A DNA stretch of 64,000 nucleotides from Natrinema salinisoli (lineage in GTDB: Archaea; Halobacteriota; Halobacteria; Halobacteriales; Natrialbaceae). A model generated the notes under the pieces. The model saw only the letters and a list, made by a program, of their open reading frames with translations. It searched no databases and was not told the origin of the DNA. Shown piece by piece: positions 1 to 8,186 of this stretch; position 1 is the stretch's first letter; each line of letters starts with the position of its first letter. Location: the NCBI RefSeq assembly GCF_020405205.1, contig NZ_CP084469.1, positions 3,596,001 to 3,660,000 of the forward strand, given 5' to 3'. The position numbers and the translations under genes were made by a program.

Positions 1-1
1 G

Positions 2-829
2 CAGGACCTCGCCGAGGCGGTTCGCGAGGAGATCGCGGCCGGCGCCGACGGCGTCGTCGTCATGCACGGCACCGACACGATGCAATACTCCGCCTCGGCG
101 CTGTCGTTCATGCTCGAGACGCCGGTGCCGATCGTCTTCACCGGGTCGCAGCGCTCGGCGGACCGGCCGTCGTCGGACAACGTGATGAACGCCGTGTCGG
201 CCGTCGAGGCCGCCAAGAGCGACTGCGCGGAGGTGTTAGTCTGCATGCACGCCTCCGAGTCGGACGACGTCTGCGCGCTCCACCGGGGGACTCGCGTGCG
301 GAAGAACCACACCTCGCGGCGGGACGCGTTCGAAACCGTCGGGGCGGAGCCGCTGGGCGAGGTCGACTACGAGACGGAGACGGTCGAGTTCCGTCGGGAG
401 TATCAGGAGCGCGACGACGTCGAGCTCTCGATCGAACCCGACCTCGAGAGCGACGTCGAACTCCTGAAGTTCACGCCGGGAATGGATCCGCAGTTCCTCG
501 ACGTCGTCGAGGAAAGCGAGGGGCTCATCATCGAGGGCACCGGCCTCGGCCACGTCCACACCGATCTGATTCCCCGCATCGAGGAGCTGATCGAGGACGG
601 CACGACGGTCGTCATGACCAGCCAATGTCTCGAGGGCCGCGTCTGCGATCGGGTCTACGACACGGGTCGGGACCTCCTCGAGGCGGGCGTGATCGAGGGC
701 GAGGACACGCTGCCCGGAACGGCGAAAGTGAAGCTGATGTGGGCGCTCGAGAACGCCGAGGACGTCGAAGCGGCGATGGGAACGTCGCTCGCCGGCGAGA
801 TTCAGGAGCGGTCGGTGCCCTGGGAGTGA
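2..829 (+). CDS. gatD: Glu-tRNA(Gln) amidotransferase subunit D (5' end outside window)
   Basis: GatD is the asparaginase-like subunit of the archaeal GatDE amidotransferase, which releases ammonia from glutamine so that GatE can convert Glu-tRNA(Gln) to Gln-tRNA(Gln) in the cytoplasm. The visible part begins mid-protein (frame open from base 2) and carries the asparaginase signature HGTDTM with its catalytic Thr-Asp pair, followed by the GSQRSADRPSSDN segment and the RVRKNHTSRRDAF segment typical of GatD rather than of free asparaginases. The C-terminal small domain is complete and ends at a TGA. The N-terminal domain and start lie upstream of the window. A type I/II asparaginase is the alternative, but the signature wording favours GatD. 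Confidence 0.9.
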   Translation, partial: QDLAEAVREEIAAGADGVVVMHGTDTMQYSASALSFMLETPVPIVFTGSQRSADRPSSDNVMNAVSAVEAAKSDCAEVLVCMHASESDDVCALHRGTRVRKNHTSRRDAFETVGAEPLGEVDYETETVEFRREYQERDDVELSIEPDLESDVELLKFTPGMDPQFLDVVEESEGLIIEGTGLGHVHTDLIPRIEELIEDGTTVVMTSQCLEGRVCDRVYDTGRDLLEAGVIEGEDTLPGTAKVKLMWALENAEDVEAAMGTSLAGEIQERSVPWE

Positions 830-914
830 GTCGGGTTTCACTTGGTAACGACAGCTACGAACCCGTCGCTGCGGAAACGATATCGTCTTGATAATTCTCT
901 CCAGTTTGTTGCGT

Positions 915-1328
915 ATGAGTCACGACCACGCCAATCCCGAGCGTGCCGGTCACCTCCATCACGTCGAGCTCTGCACCGCCGATCTCGAAGCGGCAGTTGA
1001 CTTCTGGGCATGGTTACTGGATGAACTCGGCTACGACCGGAAGAACGAGTGGAGCGGCGGTCGTTCCTGGCGGAACGGTCCGACGTACATCGTACTCAAA
1101 GAGGCCGACGACTCCGCGCCACCATTTCAGCGACGGGCACCGGGCCTGAACCATCTCGCGTTCCACGCCGGTTCTCGTGACCAGGTCGATACACTGACCG
1201 CAGCCATCCGTGACCGATCGGATTCCGCCGTTCTATACGAGGACCAGCATCCGTACGCTGGCGGCTATTACGCGCTCTACTGCGAGGGCCCCGACGGAAT
1301 CAAAGTCGAAATCGTCGGTCCCGAGTGA
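915..1328 (+). CDS. VOC family (glyoxalase-like) protein
   Basis: A 137-residue single-module vicinal-oxygen-chelate protein. Paired beta-alpha-beta-beta-beta units are recognisable by HLHHVEL near the N terminus, NHLAFH in the middle and the terminal KVEIVGPE, which supply the usual His/Glu metal ligands. The family includes glyoxalases, dioxygenases and drug-binding proteins; nothing here fixes the substrate. An in-frame ATG at 888 exists, but its first nine codons (MIILSSLLR) are hydrophobic and not family-like, so the ATG at 915 opening MSHDHANPERAGH is preferred. It stands alone between gatD and an acetyltransferase on the same strand. Confidence 0.8.
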   Translation: MSHDHANPERAGHLHHVELCTADLEAAVDFWAWLLDELGYDRKNEWSGGRSWRNGPTYIVLKEADDSAPPFQRRAPGLNHLAFHAGSRDQVDTLTAAIRDRSDSAVLYEDQHPYAGGYYALYCEGPDGIKVEIVGPE

Positions 1329-1464
1329 CGTCAGTCTCACTCGCCGTTCGCGGTGCTTCGGGCGGAGGCTCTGATTGCGGTCATCCGCTGCAGTAGATGA
1401 ACCGCGTCGATTCTGCGAAGCCCTTTCCCGCGCGACTGCGTGAGGTGCGACTGGTCACCTACCG

Positions 1465-2424
1465 ATGTCACCCGATACGAACGCCGACGCTTCTATCGAG
1501 ATTCGCCGCGCGACCCACGAGGATTACGACGCCGTCGTCGACTTCACCAGTGACATCTGGCCCGACCGCGGTGGCGACTACATCCCGCGGATCTACCACG
1601 ACTGGCTCGAGGACGAGCCCGGGCAGGGCAAGAAGACCTTCCTCGCGGAGGTCGACGGCGAGGCTGCTGGGATCCTCCAGGGAGTCATGCTCTCGCCGGA
1701 CGAGGCCTGGTTTCAGGGGATGCGCGTCGCGGCCGACTATCGTCGGCAGGGTGTGAGCCACCGACTGAACGAAGCGACGTTCGAGTGGGCCCGCGAGCAG
1801 GGGGCGACGATCGGTCGCGTCATGGTCTTCTCGTGGAACGCCGCCTCGCTCGGCGCCGCGCGGGCCAGCGGCTACGACCCGATCACCGAATTTCGGTTCG
1901 CCCATCCCGAACCGGATTCGACCGCCGAGGGTCCGTACCGGGTCTCGAGCGATCCCGCGGCCGCGTGGCGCTACTGGACGCACAGCGACGCCCGCGAGCA
2001 CTTGAACGGACTCGGACTCGCACCCGAAGAATCGTGGGCCGTCCGGGAGCTCACGCGGGACGATTTCGACCGACTCGCGGACGAGACGGCCGTGTTCGCG
2101 GTCGAGGGCGAGGACGGACTCGCCGGAACGGCCTACCGATCGCGAACGTACGACCGGGAGATCGACGATGACGACGCAGCGGCTGCGAGCGACGAGGCGA
2201 CGACCGAGACGTGGGCCGAATACGGCGTCGCGGCCTGGGAGGACGTCGACGCCGCCCGGTCGCTGTTCGCCGCGATCGCTCGAGACGCGGCCGAGAGCGG
2301 TGCCGACGAGACGCGGGTCCTGATCCCCGAAACCGCCCGCTACGTTACCGACGCGCCCTACGCGGGAGTCCCTATCTCGGAGGAACCGGACTTCGTTCTG
2401 GGGATCGATCTCACGGGGGAATGA
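1465..2424 (+). CDS. GNAT family N-acetyltransferase
   Basis: A 319-residue cytoplasmic acyltransferase. The first ~150 residues form a GNAT domain: IEIRRATHEDYDAV opens the fold and the acetyl-CoA-binding motif is seen as MRVAADYRRQGVSHRLNE (R-x-x-G type). The second half (from about residue 150) is acidic and resembles the extra, degenerate GNAT-like half seen in many haloarchaeal acetyltransferases of about 300 residues. The acceptor substrate cannot be inferred. It ends 7 bases before the stop of the oppositely oriented HtpX-type gene, so the two genes converge. Confidence 0.8.
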   Translation: MSPDTNADASIEIRRATHEDYDAVVDFTSDIWPDRGGDYIPRIYHDWLEDEPGQGKKTFLAEVDGEAAGILQGVMLSPDEAWFQGMRVAADYRRQGVSHRLNEATFEWAREQGATIGRVMVFSWNAASLGAARASGYDPITEFRFAHPEPDSTAEGPYRVSSDPAAAWRYWTHSDAREHLNGLGLAPEESWAVRELTRDDFDRLADETAVFAVEGEDGLAGTAYRSRTYDREIDDDDAAAASDEATTETWAEYGVAAWEDVDAARSLFAAIARDAAESGADETRVLIPETARYVTDAPYAGVPISEEPDFVLGIDLTGE

Positions 2425-2431
2425 TGTCGGA

Positions 2432-3367
2432 CTAGTCCGCCAGCCGCCGCAACCGCTCGAGTCGCCGGTCCGTGGCCGGATGGGTCGCGAAGAGGCCGCC
2501 GCCGCCGTCGCGTTCCGGATCCAGCGTCGGGAGGACGGAGATCGCGTCGACGGACCGGGTGTGGTTTCGGAGGTCTTCGGGCGGTCGCTCGGCCGCCGCC
2601 GAATCGAGTCGCTCGAGCGCCGCGGCCAGCGCTCCCGGGTCGCCGGTCGCAGCGACGGCCGCGCGGTCGGCCGCGAACTCCCTGCCGCGGGAGAACAGCC
2701 CGACGCCGAGCGTCGACCCGCCGACCAGCAGCCGGCCGAGGGCCAGCCAGGGAAGGTCGCGGGGATCGAACTCGTCTCCCTCATCGTCCATCATCTCGTA
2801 GAACTCTTCGGACGCGATCAAGGGCACGATCGCCCACGTCATCAACCGCTGGTCGCCGTTCGCGACGTGGGCGAGTTCGTGGGCGAGCACCGCCTCGAGT
2901 TCGTCATCGGGGAGCGCCTCGAGCAAGCCCTCGGAGACGATCAACACCGGCTCGTCCCCGTGAGTGGTCGTACACGCGATCGGCGCGGTCGCGGCGTGAC
3001 GTCGCACCTCCGGCAGCGGGAGGTCGAACTGGGCAGCCAGTCTGGCGGCCGACGACGCGACTCGTCCGGTTCCGCCGGGGTCGATCGGCTCCGTCTCGCG
3101 GCGCAACCGTGCTCGGCTGCGACGGATCGCCTTCCGTACGCCGGCCGCCCACGATAGCAATAGCAGAACCGCGCCGACGAGCAGTGCCGCGACGAACGTC
3201 CGCAGGCCCGGCTCGATCACGAGGCCGGCCACGTAGAGAACGACCCCGCCGACCGCGAGACCGCCGAGTACCGCGAGAACGACCCCGAGTACCGCGAGCG
3301 TGCCGAGGCCGATGATCCCGGCTCCGAGTGCCCGTCCCGCGAGGCTGAGCGTCGTTCGTGCTCGCAT
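2432..3367 (-). CDS. M48 family metalloprotease, HtpX-like
   Basis: A 311-residue membrane zinc protease for quality control of membrane proteins. Two hydrophobic segments near residues 11-35 and 45-70 precede the catalytic helix; the HELAH zinc motif is at residues 163-167 and the third ligand is in the downstream segment SRGREFAADRAAV. The ATG at 3367 (MRARTTL) is chosen because the open frame upstream to 3649 runs through the SAMP1 gene and is rich in Arg/Ser, unlike protein. A second M48 protease sits at 33898-34989. The samp1 gene lies 88 bases upstream on the same strand; a shared transcript is possible. Confidence 0.85.
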   Translation of the reverse strand: MRARTTLSLAGRALGAGIIGLGTLAVLGVVLAVLGGLAVGGVVLYVAGLVIEPGLRTFVAALLVGAVLLLLSWAAGVRKAIRRSRARLRRETEPIDPGGTGRVASSAARLAAQFDLPLPEVRRHAATAPIACTTTHGDEPVLIVSEGLLEALPDDELEAVLAHELAHVANGDQRLMTWAIVPLIASEEFYEMMDDEGDEFDPRDLPWLALGRLLVGGSTLGVGLFSRGREFAADRAAVAATGDPGALAAALERLDSAAAERPPEDLRNHTRSVDAISVLPTLDPERDGGGGLFATHPATDRRLERLRRLAD

Positions 3368-3455
3368 GGCTCCCCGTTTCGATCGCGGACAGTTAAAAAA
3401 TTCGACGGTTTCCCGTGGGGCCGCAGTCACGACCGCTCTCCAGCGCGACCCGCAA

Positions 3456-3740
3456 TCACCCGCCGCTGACCGGCGGGAACAGCGCGAGCTCGTCGCCCTC
3501 CTCGAGTTTCGTCTCCAGTCCCTCCTCTTCGACCAGGACGTTCGTTCCGTTTCGAAGCACGTTGATCTGGGATCGCAGCTCGCCGTCCCCGTCGAGGACG
3601 CGGCCCTCGAGGTCGGGACGACCCGAAACGAGTTCCTCGAGGGCGTCACCGACGGTGTCGCCGGCTGCGGCGTCGACGGTCACGTGCTTGTCACCGGCGC
3701 GTTCGGCGAGGTCCGCGAACAGCTTCCACTCCGTAGGCAT
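3456..3740 (-). CDS. samp1: Small archaeal modifier protein 1 (ubiquitin-like, MoaD family)
   Basis: A 94-residue beta-grasp protein. MEWKLFADLAE-like opening (here MPTEWKLFADLAERAGDK), the middle INVLRNG segment and the terminal ELALFPPVSGG closely match Haloferax SAMP1, and the diglycine tail is intact. SAMP1 is adenylated by the E1-like UbaA and is either attached to lysines of target proteins or used as sulfur carrier for molybdopterin. The ATG at 3740 is taken because the nine upstream codons (MPSAPIAPR) are not conserved in the family. It lies just downstream of the RCK_C gene pair and upstream of htpX, all on the minus strand. Confidence 0.92.
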   Translation of the reverse strand: MPTEWKLFADLAERAGDKHVTVDAAAGDTVGDALEELVSGRPDLEGRVLDGDGELRSQINVLRNGTNVLVEEEGLETKLEEGDELALFPPVSGG

Positions 3741-3771
3741 ACGTGGCGCTATCGGTGCCGACGGCAAGTAG

Positions 3772-5022
3772 CTACCGCTCTTGGGGTCGTTCCGGCTGCC
3801 GATCGGGGTCCGGTTCGTCGGCGACGGACTCCTCGCTTTCTCGAGACCGGTCCGTGTAGGTCAGCGTTCGTTCCGTCACCCGCCGGAGCGCCTCCGGGCG
3901 ACCGAGAACGTAGGCGACATCGCCCGCCGCGAGTCGAACGTCGTCGGCCGGCAGCGGGAGGTGCTCGTCACCGTCCTCGCCCGCGCGTTCGACAGCCAGC
4001 ACCAGGACCGGCAGCGCGTCGACCGGGACGCCGACGAGCGAATCGTCGGAGCCGACGCTGACCGTCGTCACCGTCTCGTCGGCCGCACGGAGCAGGGAGA
4101 CGAGTTCTCGTTCCGCGTCGGGACTGCCGGGCAGGGTCACGAGCCGGTGCGGTCGATCGCCCTCGAGGTCGCGAACGTCCTCGGCGTCGATGGCGACCGT
4201 CACGGTGTCGTCGGCCGTCGCGCGCAGTTCGCCGCCGGCGATTCGCCGAGCGGTTCCGTCCGCGTCGTCTCGGCCCCAGATCCGGACCGCGTCGCCCGGG
4301 CTGGCGTCGGCCGCGGGATCGCCCGTCAGGGCGACGGCCACGGTCCCCGGCGCGAGCGTCGGCCCGATCCCGGCCGGTCGGCTCCCGACTCCGAGGTAGT
4401 CGATCGTCCCGTCGGCGGTGAGATCGACGTCGACGTGTCCGATCCCGTGGTCGCGCTCGAGGCGGGCGACCAGTCGCTCGCGCAGTTCCTCGACGGTGAG
4501 TCGACGGGGGAAGAGCAACGTCTGCCCCGCGAGTTCGGCTTTCACCGATTCGTCGACGGTGTCGTAGCCGTCGATGTCACCGATCTCCGTCGGGAGTTCG
4601 ACCGTGACGACGCGACCGGCCGAGCGAACGAGCTGTCTCACCTCGGTGATCGTCCGCGGGGTGGCGGCTACGAACACGTCTCGAGCGAGGTAATCGCCCA
4701 GCCGCCGGCCGGCGTCGGCGGCGACCGCGCTGGCGACGAACGCACTGACTGTGAAGACCGCGGTACTCGGGTCGGTCAGCGGTGAATCGCCGATGATAGC
4801 CTGTTGTAACGCCGTCTCGGTGTTCAACCAGAGCGCGACGAGCGCGACGCCGAACAGAACGGCGACGCCTTCGGGAATCTCGTCCGAGCTGTACCAGCGG
4901 TAAATAAATGCGACACCGCCCCCCGCTCCGGCCGCGAGCACGGCGAAGCCGACGATCTGAACGAGCGCGTCCACCAGCGTCGCGGACGTGACGACCTGCG
5001 CGAGGACGGGAACGGCGCTCAT
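3772..5022 (-). CDS. Membrane protein with TrkA-C (RCK_C) domains
   Basis: A 416-residue protein. Residues ~1-105 contain three hydrophobic segments (VDALVQIVGFAVLAAGAG, VAVLFGVALVALWL, AVFTVSAFVASAVAA). The remainder is soluble and holds RCK_C-like units, for example near GDAVRIWG and the final LPADDVRLAAGDVAYVLG. RCK_C domains bind ligands such as cyclic di-AMP or cations in potassium channels and transporters. No pore signature or Rossmann TrkA-N domain is present, so it is probably a regulatory or anchor subunit. Its ATG overlaps the stop of the upstream paralogue by 4 bases (5019-5022), implying translational coupling. Confidence 0.7.
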   Translation of the reverse strand: MSAVPVLAQVVTSATLVDALVQIVGFAVLAAGAGGGVAFIYRWYSSDEIPEGVAVLFGVALVALWLNTETALQQAIIGDSPLTDPSTAVFTVSAFVASAVAADAGRRLGDYLARDVFVAATPRTITEVRQLVRSAGRVVTVELPTEIGDIDGYDTVDESVKAELAGQTLLFPRRLTVEELRERLVARLERDHGIGHVDVDLTADGTIDYLGVGSRPAGIGPTLAPGTVAVALTGDPAADASPGDAVRIWGRDDADGTARRIAGGELRATADDTVTVAIDAEDVRDLEGDRPHRLVTLPGSPDAERELVSLLRAADETVTTVSVGSDDSLVGVPVDALPVLVLAVERAGEDGDEHLPLPADDVRLAAGDVAYVLGRPEALRRVTERTLTYTDRSRESEESVADEPDPDRQPERPQER

Positions 5023-6272
5023 CGCGCCATCGCCTCCACGTACGCCTCGGTCGCGTCCTCCGGTCCCGCGACGAACGCCTCGTCGCCGGCCTCGAGTCGC
5101 CGTTCGATACCGGGGCCGAACACCCAGCCGTGGCGACGACCGCCGGTCTCGCTGCCTTGCCGGCGCACTGCGAGGAGGGTCACCTCGTCCGCCGGCGCGG
5201 GCTCGTCGGCCCCGGTCGAGCCGACGATGAACCGACGGATCGCGTATCCGCTGCGCTTGACCAGCGCGAAGGCTTCGAACTCGCGGCTCGTCCCGCGGGA
5301 GCGCACGACGAGTCGCGGGGACTCGGCCTCGAGGACGGACTTGACGTCTCGGCGGGCGACGGCGATGGTCACGCGTCCCGGCCCGCCGGCGGTCGACGCG
5401 TTCGATTTCGCGTCGGGGAGCGGCGGGTCGGTTTCCTCTCCGCCGTCGGTCGCGACGTCGTCACCTGGCGGCTCGGAGACGGCCGTCTCGTGTTCGTCGT
5501 CGATATCCGTTCGGGCGCTCAGTACCGTCCCGGTGATCGAGCGCTCGTCGGTTCGGACGCTCACCTCGTCGCCTCGAGCGAGCCCCGTCGGGACGAGCGC
5601 TGCGACCGAGACGGCCCGCTGGCCCGCCGGGACCCGTCGCGAAAGGCTTCCCGACGGTGGTGCCGCGATGACGGTCGCCCGCGCCTGTTCGTCGATCTCG
5701 ACGTCGACGTCGGCGAGATCGTGATCCGTTCGGAGCCGTTCCTCGAGTCGGGACTCGAGTTCGGAGAGGGGGATGTCCGCCGGAAGCCGCCACGAGCCGG
5801 CTTTGAGGGTTCGCCGGAGATCCGGCGACAGTGGCGGATAGCCCTCCATGTCGTGGATTTCGCCGGTCGGTCGGACGGTGACCTGGCCGACCGAGCCGAC
5901 GAGTTCGACGACGTCGGCCGAGAGGGTTCGCTGTCGGAGCGACGTCAGCGAGAGCCGACGGGGGAGTTCCGCGCCGAGTTTGTCCCCCTGATTGTGAGCG
6001 TAGAGTGCGAGCATGAGGACGACGAGGACGGCGACCAGCAGTCGCGGCGACTGGGCGATCGTCGGTTCGATGAGGCCGAGTAACCCGCCCTGGACGCTGG
6101 CAATCGACAGCGCGAGGACGACGACACCGAACCCGGGAAGCGTGACGCCGCTGAAGTACCGGACGAGAAAACCCAGCGAGCCGGCGACGAACGCGGGGAC
6201 GATCCCGGTCAGGAGCCCGAGATAGAGGCCCAGAAACACCTCGACCAGTAGATCGACGGGAAGCGATTGCAT
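5019..6272 (-). CDS. Membrane protein with TrkA-C (RCK_C) domains, paralogue of the downstream gene
   Basis: A 417-residue protein with about three or four membrane segments in the first 110 residues (VDLLVEVFLGLYLGLLTG; VVLALSIASVQGGLLGL; LLVAVLVVLMLALYA), then a long soluble region ending in an RCK_C-like unit (ADEVTLLAVRR ... LEAGDEAFVAGPEDA). The layout matches its downstream neighbour, with which it overlaps by 4 bases; the pair probably arose by duplication and forms a hetero-oligomer. The ATG at 6272 is supported by a TATA-like GATTTAACC on the minus strand about 27 bases upstream (leaderless transcript). The divergent neighbour is uspA. Confidence 0.7.
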   Translation of the reverse strand: MQSLPVDLLVEVFLGLYLGLLTGIVPAFVAGSLGFLVRYFSGVTLPGFGVVVLALSIASVQGGLLGLIEPTIAQSPRLLVAVLVVLMLALYAHNQGDKLGAELPRRLSLTSLRQRTLSADVVELVGSVGQVTVRPTGEIHDMEGYPPLSPDLRRTLKAGSWRLPADIPLSELESRLEERLRTDHDLADVDVEIDEQARATVIAAPPSGSLSRRVPAGQRAVSVAALVPTGLARGDEVSVRTDERSITGTVLSARTDIDDEHETAVSEPPGDDVATDGGEETDPPLPDAKSNASTAGGPGRVTIAVARRDVKSVLEAESPRLVVRSRGTSREFEAFALVKRSGYAIRRFIVGSTGADEPAPADEVTLLAVRRQGSETGGRRHGWVFGPGIERRLEAGDEAFVAGPEDATEAYVEAMAR

Positions 6273-6294
6273 TGTCGGTCGGTCGTTCGGAACG

Positions 6295-6303
6295 GTTAAA
6301 TCA
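6295..6303 (-). promoter_or_regulatory. TATA element for the RCK_C gene pair
   Basis: Read on the minus strand this is GATTTAACC, centred about 27 bases before the ATG at 6272, the spacing of leaderless haloarchaeal promoters. It forms one half of the divergent control region shared with uspA. Confidence 0.5.
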
Positions 6304-6378
6304 GCACCGACGCGGTCACTGCGCGGGAATACCGAATCGACGCCGACCGACGTCGACCCGCCAGCGACGGTCCAGCGC

Positions 6379-6422
6379 GAGCGTATACACTCCTTCTCGG
6401 GAGCGTATACACTCCTTCTCGG
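6379..6422. repeat. Perfect 22-bp tandem repeat, two copies
   Basis: The unit GAGCGTATACACTCCTTCTCGG occupies 6379-6400 and again 6401-6422 with no mismatch and no spacer. It contains the palindrome GTATAC. The second copy ends 6 bases before the TATA-like element of uspA, the classical position for a transcription factor that contacts TBP/TFB. It is interpreted as a duplicated operator; a recent replication slippage without function is the alternative. Confidence 0.75.
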
Positions 6423-6427
6423 GAGGG

Positions 6428-6434
6428 GTTTATC
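6428..6434 (+). promoter_or_regulatory. TATA element of uspA
   Basis: GTTTATC lies about 28 bases upstream of the ATG at 6459, consistent with a leaderless transcript, and directly follows the 22-bp tandem repeat. Confidence 0.5.
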
Positions 6435-6458
6435 CGTTCGCCCGTGGTGTCTGGCACC

Positions 6459-6878
6459 ATGCTCGATCGCGTTCTCGTTCCGATGGACGGGTCCGTGCTG
6501 TCCGAGCGCGCGCTCACGTACGCGCTCGAGAATCACCCCGACGCGGCGGTCACCGTCATCACCGTCGTCGCCGAGCCGTCGGTGATGATGGGGAGTGCGA
6601 TGGGCCTCGCCATGGAAGACGACATCGAGGGGGCCGCGGAGGACCGCGCAGCGGAGGTGTTCGAGCGCGCCCGCGAGATCGCTGCCGACTACGACGCCGA
6701 GATCGACACCGTCGTCGAAATCGGCCGTCCCGCACGGGCGATCGTCAGCCATGCCGACGACTACGACGCGATCGTAATCGGGAGCCACAGCAGTGACATG
6801 GTCGACCGACTGTTCGTGGGCAACGTCTCGGAAACCGTGTTCCAGCGCTCGCCCGTGCCGGTTACCGTGGTTCGCTGA
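6459..6878 (+). CDS. Universal stress protein, UspA family
   Basis: A 139-residue single Usp domain. It opens with MLDRVLVPMDGS, the usual first strand and nucleotide-contact loop; the ATP-binding signature G-2x-G-9x-G(S/T) is approximated by IGSHSSDMVDRLFVGNVSE near residues 110-130, and it ends SPVPVTVVR as the family does. Usp proteins bind ATP or AMP and act as stress sensors or as cytoplasmic partners of ion transporters. The ATG at 6459 is favoured over 6444 because it begins at the conserved strand and fits the TATA box. Neighbours with RCK_C domains and a potassium channel suggest a role in osmotic or ionic stress. Confidence 0.88.
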   Translation: MLDRVLVPMDGSVLSERALTYALENHPDAAVTVITVVAEPSVMMGSAMGLAMEDDIEGAAEDRAAEVFERAREIAADYDAEIDTVVEIGRPARAIVSHADDYDAIVIGSHSSDMVDRLFVGNVSETVFQRSPVPVTVVR

Positions 6879-6968
6879 TCCGCCCCGGACAGTTTCGCTC
6901 GTTACTCGATTTCGATCGTTTCGGGGGCCAAACGGGACCGCTATCTCTCGTGCGGAAGAGACGGAGAC

Positions 6969-6977
6969 GTTTAACTA
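6969..6977 (+). promoter_or_regulatory. TATA element of the potassium channel gene
   Basis: GTTTAACTA is centred about 26 bases upstream of the ATG at 6999, which supports that start over the GTG at 6993. Confidence 0.5.
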
Positions 6978-6998
6978 ACACCACTGCCCACGGTGTGT

Positions 6999-8186
6999 AT
7001 GGTCGAGGCCCGGTCGCTTCAGGAGCGATTGCCGGATAACTGGCGACGAGTGCTCACTACGCGGGCGGCCATCGTGCTCGTCTTGCTCGTCGCGTTGCTC
7101 TCGGTCGCGACAGCGGTCTTCAACATCGGCACCAATGCCGTCGGCGGCCCCCTCGTGGAGTACGTTCCCGACGCCGTCCAGAGCGCCGCCGCGTTCACCG
7201 GTGCACTCACCGGATTCATGATGGTCGGCAGTGCGCTCGCACTCCGTCGCGGGCTCCGGACCGGGTGGTGGGCGACGCTGCTATTGCTTCCGCTGACGGC
7301 GGCACAGGGGCTCCTCCAGTCGAGCCCGTACTCGTTCCCGTTGATCGTCCTCTCGATCGTCTCGATCCCGGTCCTGTTACTCACCCGCAAGCGCTTTACG
7401 AAACCGCTCTCGCTGTCGACGACGCAGATCGCGGCCGGTGCGTCCCTCGTCGGCGTTCAGGTGTACGGTACCATCGGCGGCTACGCGCTCCGCGAGGATT
7501 TCGACGGCATCAACAGCATCCTCGACGCCTTCTACTTCACGCTGATCACCTCGAGCACGGTCGGTTACGGCGACGTGACGCCGAACACCGGCTCGACCGA
7601 GGCGATGCTGTTTACCATGTCGGTGCTCGTCCTCGGCGTCGCCAGCTTCGGTATCGCCATCGGAGCGCTCGTGGGTCCAGCGATTCAGGACCGAATCTCG
7701 AAAACACTCGGAAAGATGAACGAATCACAGCTCCAACTCTTGGACCAGCACATCCTCGTGCTCGGTTACGGCGAACTGACGGAACCGATCGTCGACGAAC
7801 TCGCGGACAGCAACCGGGAGTTCGTCGTCGTCACCGACGACCGCGAGGCCGCGACGATGCTCGGGGAACGGGACATCCTGGTCGTCACCGGCGATCCCAG
7901 CGACGAGGGGCCGCTCGACCGCGCGAAGATCGACCGCGCGACCGCGATCCTCGTCGCGACGAACAACGACGCCGAAGACGCACTCGCGATCCTCACCGCT
8001 CGCCAGCTCGCACCGTCCACACGCATCGTCGCCGGCGCGACCGACCGTGAAAACGTCAAGAAACTCGAGCGAGCCGGGGCGGACACGGTGATCAGCCCCT
8101 CCATGCTCGGGGGCCACCTGCTCGTACGGTCCGCGCTCGGCAACGACGAGAGCGATCTGATCGATCGGATCCTCGAGCGGGACTGA
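6999..8186 (+). CDS. Potassium channel with cytoplasmic TrkA-N (RCK) domain
   Basis: A 395-residue membrane protein. Hydrophobic segments span residues ~20-180; the selectivity filter TVGYGD is at residues 187-192, preceded by the pore helix FYFTLITSS and followed by the last transmembrane helix (LFTMSVLVLGVASFGIAIGAL). From about residue 245 comes a Rossmann TrkA-N domain with HILVLGYGELTEPIVDEL (Gly-rich loop) and acidic VVVTDD strand end. This is the Kch/MthK arrangement: potassium conduction gated by nucleotide or calcium binding to the RCK ring. The N-terminal four-helix part exceeds the two helices of MthK. No TrkA-C domain follows, and the RCK_C proteins nearby could supply it. Confidence 0.9.
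   Translation: MVEARSLQERLPDNWRRVLTTRAAIVLVLLVALLSVATAVFNIGTNAVGGPLVEYVPDAVQSAAAFTGALTGFMMVGSALALRRGLRTGWWATLLLLPLTAAQGLLQSSPYSFPLIVLSIVSIPVLLLTRKRFTKPLSLSTTQIAAGASLVGVQVYGTIGGYALREDFDGINSILDAFYFTLITSSTVGYGDVTPNTGSTEAMLFTMSVLVLGVASFGIAIGALVGPAIQDRISKTLGKMNESQLQLLDQHILVLGYGELTEPIVDELADSNREFVVVTDDREAATMLGERDILVVTGDPSDEGPLDRAKIDRATAILVATNNDAEDALAILTARQLAPSTRIVAGATDRENVKKLERAGADTVISPSMLGGHLLVRSALGNDESDLIDRILERD

Noticed and set aside
1468-2784. A 438-codon open frame on the minus strand opposite the GNAT gene
   Set aside because: Arg/Ser/Gly-rich translation, no family pattern, wholly antisense to genes with good motifs; such frames are common in GC-rich haloarchaeal DNA.
6379-6422. Possible CRISPR start
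   Set aside because: Two directly joined 22-bp copies without spacers, no further repeats and no cas genes.
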